Of a stretch of DNA of 8,237 nucleotides, positions 1 to 6,940 are shown piece by piece. This stretch comes from Desulfobacteraceae bacterium (GTDB lineage Bacteria > Desulfobacterota > Desulfobacteria > Desulfobacterales > JAABSP01). The notes under the pieces were generated by a model that was given only the letters and a program-made list of their open reading frames with translations, was not told the DNA's origin and made no database searches. The stretch is from positions 1 to 8,237 of the forward strand of contig JAABTE010000094.1 in assembly GCA_011390035.1 (NCBI GenBank). Direction: 5' to 3'. The first letter of the stretch is position 1, and each line of letters opens with the position of its first letter. The translations under genes and the position numbers were made by a program.

Positions 1-1
1 A

Positions 2-1045
2 AACTTCATTTCAGCCGACAAGCCGGCCGAATCAGGGGGGTTGACGCCATCTTTCTCATCGACGGCCGGCCCCGCGGCCGAAAGAATTCCGGAAAAGACC
101 CCGGTAACCACCCGCCTGGCCAAGCGCGTCATCGCCTGCCTGGACGTTCGGGCCAACGACCGGGGAGACCTGGTGGTCACCAAGGGCGACCAGTACGATG
201 TCCGGGAAAAGGGCGCGGTGCGCAACCTGGGCCGGCCGGTTGACCTGGCCCGGCGCTATTACGAGGAGGGGGCCGACGAGATCGCCTTCCTGAACATCAC
301 CGGCTTCCGGGATTTTCCCATGGAAGACATGCCCATGCTGGAGGTGCTGCGGCGAACCTCGGAGAATGTCTTCGTGCCGCTGACCATCGGCGGCGGCATC
401 CGGTCCTTTACGGACAGGAACGGCCGCCACTACTCCGCCCTCGAGGTGGCCGCCGAATACTTCCGGTCCGGGGCAGACAAGATCTCCATCGGCTCCGACG
501 CCGTGCGCGTCGTCTCCGACTACCTGGCCACCGGCCGCAAGACCGGAACCAGCGCCATTGAGACCATATCGCGGGTGTACGGCAGCCAGGCGGTGGTGAT
601 CTCCATCGATCCCAGGCGGGTTTACGTCAATGATCCGTCGGAGACCGATCATCCGGTAATCGAGCTGGACGCGCCGGGGCCAGGGGGCCGGCGCTACTGC
701 TGGTATCAATGCACCGTCTCCGGCGGCCGGGAGGGCAGCGACGTGGACGCCGTGACCCTGGCCCGGGCCTGCCAGGACCTGGGGGCCGGCGAGATCCTGC
801 TCAACTGCATCGACCGGGACGGCACCAATTCGGGCTTCGACATCGCCCTCATCAACGCCGTCAAGTCGGCCGTCACCATCCCGGTGATCGCCTCCAGCGG
901 GGCCGGATGCCCCGATCATTTCCTTGAGGTCTTCACGAAAACGGCCGCGGAGTCGGCCCTGGCCGCGGGCATCTTCCACCGCCGGGAGGTGCCCATCGCA
1001 TCGGTTAAGCAACACTTGGCGGGCCGGGTGGAAATCCGGCCCTGA
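2..1045 (+). CDS. hisF: Imidazole glycerol phosphate synthase, cyclase (HisF) part, eukaryote-type; 5' end outside window, probably fused HisHF
   Basis: This is the cyclase of histidine biosynthesis. It uses ammonia and PRFAR to form imidazole glycerol phosphate and AICAR in the cytoplasm. Counting from the TTG at 41, the (beta/alpha)8 domain begins near residue 25 with RLAKRVIACLDV. The expected acid/base pair is Asp35 (in CLDV) and Asp190 (in ISIDPRRV). The phosphate-site loops FVPLTIGGGI (111-120), PVIASSGAG (281-289) and ALAAGIFH are intact. From RLAKRV to the end it is about 310 residues, against roughly 250 for ordinary bacterial HisF. The extra segments (VVTKGDQYDVRE, SALEVAAEYFRSGADKIS, YCWYQCTVSGGREG) are those of the plant and fungal HIS7 cyclase domain. 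The frame is open from base 2, and NFISADKPAESGG before the TTG looks like a domain linker. The TTG has a G-run only about 1 nt upstream, too close for a ribosome site. I infer an N-terminal HisH glutaminase domain lies outside the window. The gene lies 31 nt before the chemoreceptor gene. Confidence 0.93.
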   Translation, partial: NFISADKPAESGGLTPSFSSTAGPAAERIPEKTPVTTRLAKRVIACLDVRANDRGDLVVTKGDQYDVREKGAVRNLGRPVDLARRYYEEGADEIAFLNITGFRDFPMEDMPMLEVLRRTSENVFVPLTIGGGIRSFTDRNGRHYSALEVAAEYFRSGADKISIGSDAVRVVSDYLATGRKTGTSAIETISRVYGSQAVVISIDPRRVYVNDPSETDHPVIELDAPGPGGRRYCWYQCTVSGGREGSDVDAVTLARACQDLGAGEILLNCIDRDGTNSGFDIALINAVKSAVTIPVIASSGAGCPDHFLEVFTKTAAESALAAGIFHRREVPIASVKQHLAGRVEIRP

Positions 1046-1065
1046 AATCATTTCTGTCAGCCCGC

Positions 1066-1073
1066 GGGAGAGA
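1066..1073 (+). promoter_or_regulatory. Ribosome binding site of the chemoreceptor gene
   Basis: GGGAGAGA lies three bases before the ATG at 1077 (six from the GGGAG core). It fixes the start there rather than at the in-frame ATG at 924, which lies inside the hisF coding region and would add 51 residues with an Arg/Ser/Pro-rich, shadow-like composition. Confidence 0.75.
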
Positions 1074-1076
1074 ATC

Positions 1077-2780
1077 ATGGGAATTCGTTCAAAGCTTACG
1101 TTCAATGCATTGGTTGCCGCCGTCTGCCTGCTGGCCATCGGCGCCGTCGGGTATTTCTTCACGGACCGGGTGGCCACGCTGTCGCTCAACCTTTTTAGCA
1201 AACAGGCGCTTCCCATCATCCGCGCCAGCGAGGTGCAGAAGGCGGCCCGGGAATACCTGATCCACGCCATCGTGGAGGTGTCCGGCGCCGGTGACGATCA
1301 GATGCTCGACGGCCGGGTGACGGAAAAAAAGACCGTCCTCACCGACCGGCTGGCGGCCTATCGGGATATCTTCGGCCAGATGGAGCGCGCCGCCGACGGC
1401 GCCGACGCCAGGGGGCTGTCGGAGTTCAACCGGAACTGGGAATCGTTTGAGCGCATTGCCCAGGCCGCGGTAACCGGCAGAAGCGGCGAACAGGCCCTTA
1501 CCCGGTTCATCCGGGAGGCAAAGCCGCTTTTCGATCAGGCCATGGCGGCCCTTCAGGAAAACATCGATCGGCACAAGGAAGGGATGTCCGCCTATCGCGA
1601 TGAGGCCCTGTCCGCCCGAAAGAGCGCCAGCATCTGGATCATCGGGCTCACCCTGGCGGCCATGCTGCTAGCCTTCATGGGCGGCATGTGGATACTGAGG
1701 GCCGTGGCCCGGCCCCTCAACTCGGTGATCATGGGCCTGACCGCCTCGTCCAGGCGGGTGGAGACCGCCTCCCGCCAGGTCTCGGAGGCCAGCAAGACCC
1801 TGGCCGACGGCTCCGCCCAGCAGGCCGCGGCTGTGGAGGAGACCTCCTCGGCCCTGGAGGAGATCTCCTCGATGATCCGCCAGAACTCGGACAACGCCAA
1901 CGCGGCGGACCGGCTGATGAAGGAGGTCAACGCCATCGTGGAGCGGGCCAACGGCTCCATGAACGAGCTGACCGCCTCCATGAACAGGATCACAAAGGCC
2001 AGCGAGGAGACCTTCAAGATCAACAAGACCATCGACGAGATCGCCTTCCAGACCAATCTTCTGGCCCTGAACGCGGCGGTGGAGGCGGCCCGGGCCGGCG
2101 AGGCGGGGGCCGGGTTCGCCGTGGTGGCCGAGGAGGTGCGCAACCTTGCCATGCGGTCCGTGGACGCGGCCAAGAACACCGCCAAGCTGATCCAGGACAC
2201 GGTGAGCCAGATCAAGGAGGGCAGCGCCCTTGTTGAAAAGACCAACGGCGACTTCAATGACGTGACCGAAAACTCCCGCAAGGTGGGCGAGCTGATCGGC
2301 GAAATCGCCGCCGCCTCCGACGATCAGGCCCGGGGCATCGAGCAGGTGAACGGCGCCGTGTCGGACATGGACAAGGTGATCCAGTCCAACACGGCCAACG
2401 CGGAGGAGACAGCCAGCGCCTCCGAGGAGATGCGCGAGCAGGCCGAGGATCTTCAGGACCTGGTCCAGGCCCTGGCGGCGGTGGTCAAGGGCGGCCGGCG
2501 GGAGGATCACCAAACGCTGAAATCTGATGACGAATACGGCGTTTCCGATGACGGCGGGGAAGGATATGGCCCCCAGGTTCGCTATGATTACGAGCAGATC
2601 GAAGCCTACGAGACGGACGCGGACGCAGACGACGACTGGCGCCGCCGCGCCCCGGCCCGGAACGATCGATCCGGAAAGGGACGGACCGCCTTTCAGCCGC
2701 CGGCGAAAACCGAAAAGGGCCGCGCCGTCAGCCCGGATCAGGTGATCCCGCTGGACGACAGCGATTTCGAGGATTTCTGA
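1077..2780 (+). CDS. Methyl-accepting chemotaxis protein, two-TM, no complete HAMP domain
   Basis: This 567-residue inner-membrane chemoreceptor should signal through CheW/CheA. TM1 is about residues 8-28 and acts as a signal anchor. A helical periplasmic sensor of the four-helix-bundle kind spans about 29-184, and TM2 about 185-207. The cytoplasmic coiled coil runs from about 217 to 470. Its hairpin tip, near 320-357, carries the canonical core EIAFQTNLLALNAAVEAARA followed by GFAVVAEEVRNLA. Gln/Glu pairs such as AAVEETSSALEE (251-262) and NAEETASASEE (441-451) are likely methylation sites. The arms measure about 120-126 residues on each side of the tip, suggesting a 34H- or 36H-class receptor (inferred by counting). 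That leaves no room for a full HAMP domain after TM2; only a first-helix-like ARPLNSVI remains. A hydrophilic, acidic tail of about 95 residues ends in PLDDSDFEDF. The ligand cannot be predicted. The gene is not next to other che genes here. Confidence 0.96.
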   Translation: MGIRSKLTFNALVAAVCLLAIGAVGYFFTDRVATLSLNLFSKQALPIIRASEVQKAAREYLIHAIVEVSGAGDDQMLDGRVTEKKTVLTDRLAAYRDIFGQMERAADGADARGLSEFNRNWESFERIAQAAVTGRSGEQALTRFIREAKPLFDQAMAALQENIDRHKEGMSAYRDEALSARKSASIWIIGLTLAAMLLAFMGGMWILRAVARPLNSVIMGLTASSRRVETASRQVSEASKTLADGSAQQAAAVEETSSALEEISSMIRQNSDNANAADRLMKEVNAIVERANGSMNELTASMNRITKASEETFKINKTIDEIAFQTNLLALNAAVEAARAGEAGAGFAVVAEEVRNLAMRSVDAAKNTAKLIQDTVSQIKEGSALVEKTNGDFNDVTENSRKVGELIGEIAAASDDQARGIEQVNGAVSDMDKVIQSNTANAEETASASEEMREQAEDLQDLVQALAAVVKGGRREDHQTLKSDDEYGVSDDGGEGYGPQVRYDYEQIEAYETDADADDDWRRRAPARNDRSGKGRTAFQPPAKTEKGRAVSPDQVIPLDDSDFEDF

Positions 2781-2811
2781 TGCGCTCGCGCCCCTGATTA
2801 CAGAGCTTTAG

Positions 2812-2841
2812 ATCCGGCCCGCCCGCCAGGGCGGGCCGGAT
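2812..2841 (+). terminator. Strong G+C hairpin downstream of the chemoreceptor gene
   Basis: This is a perfect 13-bp inverted repeat. The left arm (2812-2824) is ATCCGGCCCGCCC, the loop (2825-2828) is GCCA, and the right arm is 2829-2841. It lies 31 nt after the chemoreceptor stop and well before lon. The tract that follows is UUCCCCC rather than a U-run, so it may be a weak or factor-assisted terminator, or a 3'-end stabilising hairpin. Confidence 0.65.
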
Positions 2842-2882
2842 TCCCCCATGCCCCCCTCAAAAACGCCTCAAATGCCAACGCC

Positions 2883-2912
2883 TTTACATTCCAGTGGGAT
2901 GCATTACGTTAT
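2883..2912 (+). promoter_or_regulatory. Candidate sigma-70-type promoter for lon
   Basis: TTTACA (2883-2888, five of six to the -35 consensus) is followed after 16-18 nt by poor -10 candidates, TACGTT (2905-2910) or CGTTAT (2907-2912). It lies about 70-100 nt upstream of the lon ATG and after the preceding hairpin. I found no sigma-32-type promoter and no CIRCE element here, so heat-shock control is not visible. Confidence 0.35.
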
Positions 2913-2967
2913 CCTTGTCAGCAAATGTCGGGCCGCAACGCGCCGACTGCTGTAATCCTTTAAACAT

Positions 2968-2976
2968 AAGAGGTGA
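2968..2976 (+). promoter_or_regulatory. Ribosome binding site of lon
   Basis: AAGAGGTGA ends four bases before the ATG at 2981. It decides this start over the in-frame GTG at 2894, which would add 29 residues with no homology to the Lon N-terminus. Confidence 0.8.
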
Positions 2977-2980
2977 ATCA

Positions 2981-5578
2981 ATGACGACTGATAGCGCCCA
3001 CAGGAGCGTATCCGATAATTTAGCGTCCAAAGACCCTAAACACATTGATATTCCAAAAAATCTTCCCATCCTGCCCCTGCGCAACACCGTGGCGTTTCCC
3101 CACGCGGTGCTGCCCCTGTCCGTGGGCATTCCACGATCGGTGAAGCTGATCGAGGAGGCCATGCGGGGGGATCGGATCATCGGCCTTGTGAGCATGAAGG
3201 ATCCGTCCGTTCAGGAGCCCAATCCGGACCAGGTGTACGAGACCGGCACGGTTGCCCGCATCGAGCGGGTGATGCGCGCCTCGGACAACTCCCTTCAGGT
3301 GGTGATTCAGGGTCTGAGCCGGTTCAAGGTCGATTACTGGCTGGGCGATTCGCCCTACCTGATCGCCCGGGTGAGGCAAACCCCCGATGTTCACACACGG
3401 GACGTGGAAAGTGACGCCCTCCAGCGCACCGTTCGGGAGCTGGCCATGGAGGTGATCAAGCTGGCGCCGGACCTGCCCAACGACGCCGGGGATTTTCTGA
3501 ACCATGTGAAGGACCCTCGCTACCTGGTCTATCTGATCGCCGGCAACCTGCGGCTGAAGGTGGCCGAGGGCCAGCAGATCCTGGAGGCCGACACCATCAA
3601 GGAGAAGATGCGGACCCTGATCACCCTGCTGTCCAGGGAAAAGGAGGTCCTGTCTCTGGGCCACAAGATCCAGACCGAGGCCAGGGGCGAGATGGACAAG
3701 GCCCAGCGGGAATACTACCTGCGCCAGCAGCTCAAGGCGATTCAAAAGGAGCTGGGCGAGGAGAGTCAGGAGGCATCCGAGGCCGACGAATATCGCGAAA
3801 AGCTGGAAAAGGCCAATCTGCCCGAGGAGGCGGCCCGGGAGGCCGAGCGGGAGCTGAAGCGCTTTTCCGCCATGAACCCCCACGCGCCGGAACACTCGGT
3901 GATCAAAACCTACATGGACTGGCTGCTGGACCTGCCCTGGCATGAAGCCAGCGAGGACTGCACCGACATCGGCCACGCCCGGGCCATCCTGGACGAGGAC
4001 CATTACGACCTCACCGACGTGAAGGAGCGGCTCATCGAGTACCTGGCGGTGCGAAACCTGATCCAGGAGCGCAGGGCCCGCAAGCCGGAGGCGGCGCCGG
4101 AGGGCTTGGCATGCCCTGCCGATGCGGATGGGATCGGATATGCGTCGGACGCGCCGGCGCCGCGCGGCTCCGAAGGCGCCCTCGGCGACGCGGACAGGCG
4201 GAAGCCCTCGGGAAAGAAACGGCCCCGGGTCGGCAAAACCCCCGACGCAGCCGGCGTGATCCTGTGTTTTGCCGGCCCTCCGGGCGTGGGAAAGACCAGC
4301 CTGGGCCAGAGCATCGCCCGGGCCCTGGGCCGCGAGTTCACCCGGATGAGCCTTGGCGGCATGCGCGACGAGGCCGAGATCCGGGGCCATCGCCGAACCT
4401 ACATCGGTGCCATGCCCGGCCGGATCATCCAGGCCATCAAGCGTGCCGGCACCCGCAACCCGGTCTTCATGCTGGACGAGGTGGACAAGATCGGATCGGA
4501 CTGGCGGGGGGACCCGAGCAGCGCCCTTCTGGAGGTACTCGACCCGTCCCAGAACCACGCCTTCCGGGACCACTACCTGGACGTGGATTTCGACCTGAGC
4601 CAGGTGATGTTCATCACCACCGCCAACCACCTGGAGACCATCCCGGCCCCCCTTCGGGACCGGATGGAGGTGATCCAGCTCGACGGCTACACCGAGTATG
4701 AGAAGGTGCGCATCGCCCAGCAGCACCTGGTGCCCCGCCAGGTGGCGGCCAACGGCCTGAGGGATGACGAGATCTCATTCACCGAGGAGGCTGTCCGAAA
4801 GATCGTTCAGGACTACACCCGGGAGGCGGGGGTGCGGAACCTGGAGCGCCAGATCGGCGCCGTGTGCCGAAAGAGCGCCGTGCGCATCGTCAGCAACGCC
4901 CTGCGAACGGCCACCATCACGCCGGAGCTGGTGCGGACGTACCTGAAGAAGGAAAAGTTCGAGTCCGAGCTGTCCGAGGCCATCGAAACTCCGGGCATCG
5001 CAACGGGCCTGGCCGTGACCAGCACGGGCGGCGAGATCCTGTTCATCGAGGCCACCCGCATGAAGGGCAAGGGCGGTTTGACCCTCACCGGCCAGCTCGG
5101 GGACGTGATGCGCGAGAGCGCCCATATCGCCCTGAGCTATGTGCGCTCCAAGTCCACGAGCCTGGGGGTTGATCCGGAAATCTTCGGAGCCTCGGACATC
5201 CACCTGCATGTGCCGGCCGGCGCCATTCCCAAGGACGGCCCCTCCGCGGGCGTTGCCATGGTGATGGCCACAGCCGGCCTTTTCAGCGGCAAGCCGGTGC
5301 GGGGCGACGTGGGCATGACCGGCGAGGTGACCCTGCGCGGCCGGGTGCTGCCCGTGGGCGGCATCAAGATGAAGGTGCTGGCCGGCCACCGGGCCGGGCT
5401 GCGCACCATCATCCTGCCCCGGCGCAATGAAAAGGACCTGGACGACCTGCCCCAGGAGGTGCGCGACAGCATGCGCTTTGTTCTGGTGGACCGGATCGAC
5501 GAGGCCCTGCACGTTGCCCTGCGCCCCGCCGACGAGGCGGAGCCGGCGGAACCGGTTCCAGCAGTCGTAAACGGGTGA
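2981..5578 (+). CDS. lon: ATP-dependent protease LonA with an extra segment before Walker A
   Basis: This 865-residue cytosolic AAA+ serine protease degrades misfolded and regulatory proteins as a hexamer. The N-terminal substrate domain begins at LPILPLRNTVAFPH (about 28-41) and leads into the long helical region (about 230-320, including QREYYLRQQLKAIQKELGE). The AAA+ module has Walker A GPPGVGKT (432-439), Walker B FMLDE (496-500), a sensor-1 Asn in TTAN (549) and a sensor-2 Arg in GVRNLER (619). The protease domain has catalytic Ser755 in PKDGPSAG and Lys798. Their 43-residue spacing equals that of E. coli Ser679/Lys722, and Walker A to Ser755 is also colinear with E. coli. The offset between the two proteins grows by 59 residues between EYLAV (353-357) and VILCFAGPPG, revealing an insertion at about residues 365-423. 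It is Ala/Pro/Gly/Asp-rich and then basic (RRKPSGKKRPRVGK), and probably disordered. The usual Glu in GGLKEK is Met here (GGIKMK). The gene converges on the threonine dehydratase gene. Confidence 0.97.
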   Translation: MTTDSAHRSVSDNLASKDPKHIDIPKNLPILPLRNTVAFPHAVLPLSVGIPRSVKLIEEAMRGDRIIGLVSMKDPSVQEPNPDQVYETGTVARIERVMRASDNSLQVVIQGLSRFKVDYWLGDSPYLIARVRQTPDVHTRDVESDALQRTVRELAMEVIKLAPDLPNDAGDFLNHVKDPRYLVYLIAGNLRLKVAEGQQILEADTIKEKMRTLITLLSREKEVLSLGHKIQTEARGEMDKAQREYYLRQQLKAIQKELGEESQEASEADEYREKLEKANLPEEAAREAERELKRFSAMNPHAPEHSVIKTYMDWLLDLPWHEASEDCTDIGHARAILDEDHYDLTDVKERLIEYLAVRNLIQERRARKPEAAPEGLACPADADGIGYASDAPAPRGSEGALGDADRRKPSGKKRPRVGKTPDAAGVILCFAGPPGVGKTSLGQSIARALGREFTRMSLGGMRDEAEIRGHRRTYIGAMPGRIIQAIKRAGTRNPVFMLDEVDKIGSDWRGDPSSALLEVLDPSQNHAFRDHYLDVDFDLSQVMFITTANHLETIPAPLRDRMEVIQLDGYTEYEKVRIAQQHLVPRQVAANGLRDDEISFTEEAVRKIVQDYTREAGVRNLERQIGAVCRKSAVRIVSNALRTATITPELVRTYLKKEKFESELSEAIETPGIATGLAVTSTGGEILFIEATRMKGKGGLTLTGQLGDVMRESAHIALSYVRSKSTSLGVDPEIFGASDIHLHVPAGAIPKDGPSAGVAMVMATAGLFSGKPVRGDVGMTGEVTLRGRVLPVGGIKMKVLAGHRAGLRTIILPRRNEKDLDDLPQEVRDSMRFVLVDRIDEALHVALRPADEAEPAEPVPAVVNG

Positions 5579-5591
5579 ATGAAATCCGTCC

Positions 5592-6809
5592 TCAATCCAC
5601 AATAATCTCATAACCAGAGTTCCCGAGGGCGCCGGCTATATCCGCGATATGGCCGGCGCTCCGGGTCTCAAGCTCCAGTTCCACGGCCGTGGCGTAAAGG
5701 TCCATTCCCTTCACGTTGCGGTCGTGGTATATGTGCAGCACGTTCGCGCCGGCCCTGGCCACCTCGGCCAGCAGGCCGGCCAGCGAGCCGGGGGTGTCGC
5801 TCAGACGGACATGGACCCGCATCAGCCGCCCGTTTTTAAGCAATCCCTTGCTGAGAATCCGCCCCAGAAGCGGGCTGTCAACATTGCCGCCGCTGATCAC
5901 CAGCACGGTGGTAGTCCCGCTGTTCCCCGCCTTTACGGCGCCGCCCAAAAGCGCCGCAAGGGGGGCCGCTCCCGCCCCTTCCGCCATCACCTTTTTCCGT
6001 TCCAGCAGCATCAGGATGGCCGAGGCGATCTGCTCCTCGTCCACCAGCGCCACTTCATCCACCAGTTTTCGAATGATCTCGAAGGTGATCTCCCCCACCT
6101 GCTTTACGCTGATGCCGTCTGCGATGGAGGTTCGCGCCGGCACCCCCACGCGCCGCCCGGCCCGGAGGGATTCCAGCGCCGACGGGCAGACGGCCGCCTG
6201 AACGCCAATGACCTGAACATCCCGCCGGATGGATTTGGCCGCGGTGGCGATGCCCGAGATGAGCCCGCCGCCGCCGATGGGCGCGATGATCCGGTCCGTT
6301 TCCGGCAGGTCCGCCATTATCTCAAGGCCGATGGTTCCCTGGCCGGCGATGATGTCTTCATCGTCGAAGGGATGGATGAAGGCCCGGCCGGCCCGGCTGA
6401 TACGCCGGGCCTCGTCCAGCGTCTCGTCCATGTTCCCGCCGAAGAGGATCACCTCGCCGCCGTAGGCCCGGGTGGCCTCCTGCTTGGAGATGGAGGCCCA
6501 TTCCGGCATCACGATGGTCGCGGGCAGTCCCGCCCCGGCCGCCGCCAGCGCCACCCCCTGGGCATGGTTGCCCGCGGAGGCGGCCACCACCCCGGCCGCC
6601 GGGATCTGCCCGGCCCGCTTGAGCAACTTATAGGTGGCCCCCCGGATCTTGAAGGAGCCGGTCTTCTGAAGGTTTTCCAGCTTGAGAAACACCCGCCCGC
6701 CGAACATCCGGCCGAGGGTGGGGGAATGGACCATGGGGGTGCGGATCACCCGCTCTCCCATGGCGCGCGCGGCGGCGCGGATCTCGTCCGGCGCGATGAT
6801 GGATGCCAT
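5592..6809 (-). CDS. ilvA: Threonine ammonia-lyase (threonine dehydratase), PLP-dependent, with C-terminal ACT domain
   Basis: This 405-residue cytoplasmic enzyme deaminates threonine to 2-oxobutanoate, the first step of isoleucine synthesis, or a catabolic step. It has the fold-type II PLP architecture. The Schiff-base lysine is Lys54 in KTGSFKIRGA. SAGNHAQG (78-85) binds the cofactor ring and substrate, the phosphate cup is PIGGGGL (177-183), and SGGNVD (306-311) contacts the pyridine nitrogen. A short linker leads to a single ACT domain (about 327-405, beginning GRLMRVHVRLSDTPGSLAGLL). This domain order and length fit the medium form with one short ACT domain rather than E. coli IlvA (about 514 residues, two regulatory repeats) or ACT-less TdcB. 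The ACT domain suggests amino-acid feedback, but whether the role is biosynthetic or catabolic cannot be read from sequence. The ATG is set by AAGGAGG (6815-6821, five bases away). The gene is divergent from the cupin operon and converges on lon with 13 nt between stops. Confidence 0.95.
   Translation of the reverse strand: MASIIAPDEIRAAARAMGERVIRTPMVHSPTLGRMFGGRVFLKLENLQKTGSFKIRGATYKLLKRAGQIPAAGVVAASAGNHAQGVALAAAGAGLPATIVMPEWASISKQEATRAYGGEVILFGGNMDETLDEARRISRAGRAFIHPFDDEDIIAGQGTIGLEIMADLPETDRIIAPIGGGGLISGIATAAKSIRRDVQVIGVQAAVCPSALESLRAGRRVGVPARTSIADGISVKQVGEITFEIIRKLVDEVALVDEEQIASAILMLLERKKVMAEGAGAAPLAALLGGAVKAGNSGTTTVLVISGGNVDSPLLGRILSKGLLKNGRLMRVHVRLSDTPGSLAGLLAEVARAGANVLHIYHDRNVKGMDLYATAVELELETRSAGHIADIAGALGNSGYEIIVD
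5627..5661 (+). other. 16-bp hairpin downstream of lon, inside the 3' end of the convergent gene
   Basis: The arms 5627-5642 and 5646-5661 pair around a three-base loop, CGC (5643-5645). In RNA read from the + strand all 16 positions pair, two of them as G-U wobbles (5628 with 5660; 5637 with 5651). In RNA from the - strand those two become A-C mismatches. It begins 48 nt after the lon stop. No U-run follows, so a classical intrinsic terminator is not supported. A 3'-end or stability hairpin of the lon mRNA is possible. The DNA also encodes the AGHIADIAGA stretch of the dehydratase ACT domain, so the symmetry could be coincidental. Confidence 0.45.
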
Positions 6810-6878
6810 GGATGCCTCCTTGGGATGAGTAAAATTCGGCGCCCGCCACGGGCGCGGCCGGCGCGGCCCGGCGGGATC

Positions 6879-6907
6879 AGGCTATCGGGATTCGGGGCGG
6901 ATGTCAA
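6879..6907 (-). promoter_or_regulatory. Candidate sigma-70 promoter for the threonine dehydratase gene
   Basis: Read on the - strand, a perfect -35 TTGACA (6902-6907) is followed after exactly 17 nt by TAGCCT (6879-6884, three of six to TATAAT). Transcription would start near 6872, giving a leader of about 60 nt. That leader contains a 7-bp G+C hairpin (arms 6849-6855 and 6839-6845, loop of three). Confidence 0.5.
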
Positions 6908-6940
6908 CTCGCTTCACTGAATATGAAACCACATTTGACA

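Noticed and set aside
41..43. TTG as the true start of hisF
   Set aside because: The frame continues open to the left edge, the G-run before it is too close to act as a ribosome site, and the upstream residues look like an interdomain linker.
924..1076. ATG at 924 as the chemoreceptor start
   Set aside because: It lies within hisF in another frame and adds an Arg/Ser/Pro-rich stretch before a normal signal anchor. The ATG at 1077 has a good Shine-Dalgarno site.
2843..2850. CCCCATGC-like sequence as a sigma-32 -10 for lon
   Set aside because: The position where a -35 would fall is inside the G+C hairpin and has no CTTGAA-like sequence.
2894..2980. GTG at 2894 as the lon start
   Set aside because: It has no ribosome site and adds 29 residues unlike Lon. 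AAGAGGTGA precedes the ATG at 2981, and the candidate promoter overlaps the extension.
3020..4726. Very long open frame antisense to lon (and similar ones antisense to the chemoreceptor and hisF)
   Set aside because: These frames are shadows of G+C-rich codon use: they mirror the real gene, have Gly/His/Val/Leu-rich nonsense composition, and no domains.
5548..5559. 12-bp palindrome GGAACCGGTTCC near the end of lon as a bidirectional terminator
   Set aside because: It would leave only a six-base-pair hairpin without a loop, has no U-run on either strand, and lies inside coding sequence.
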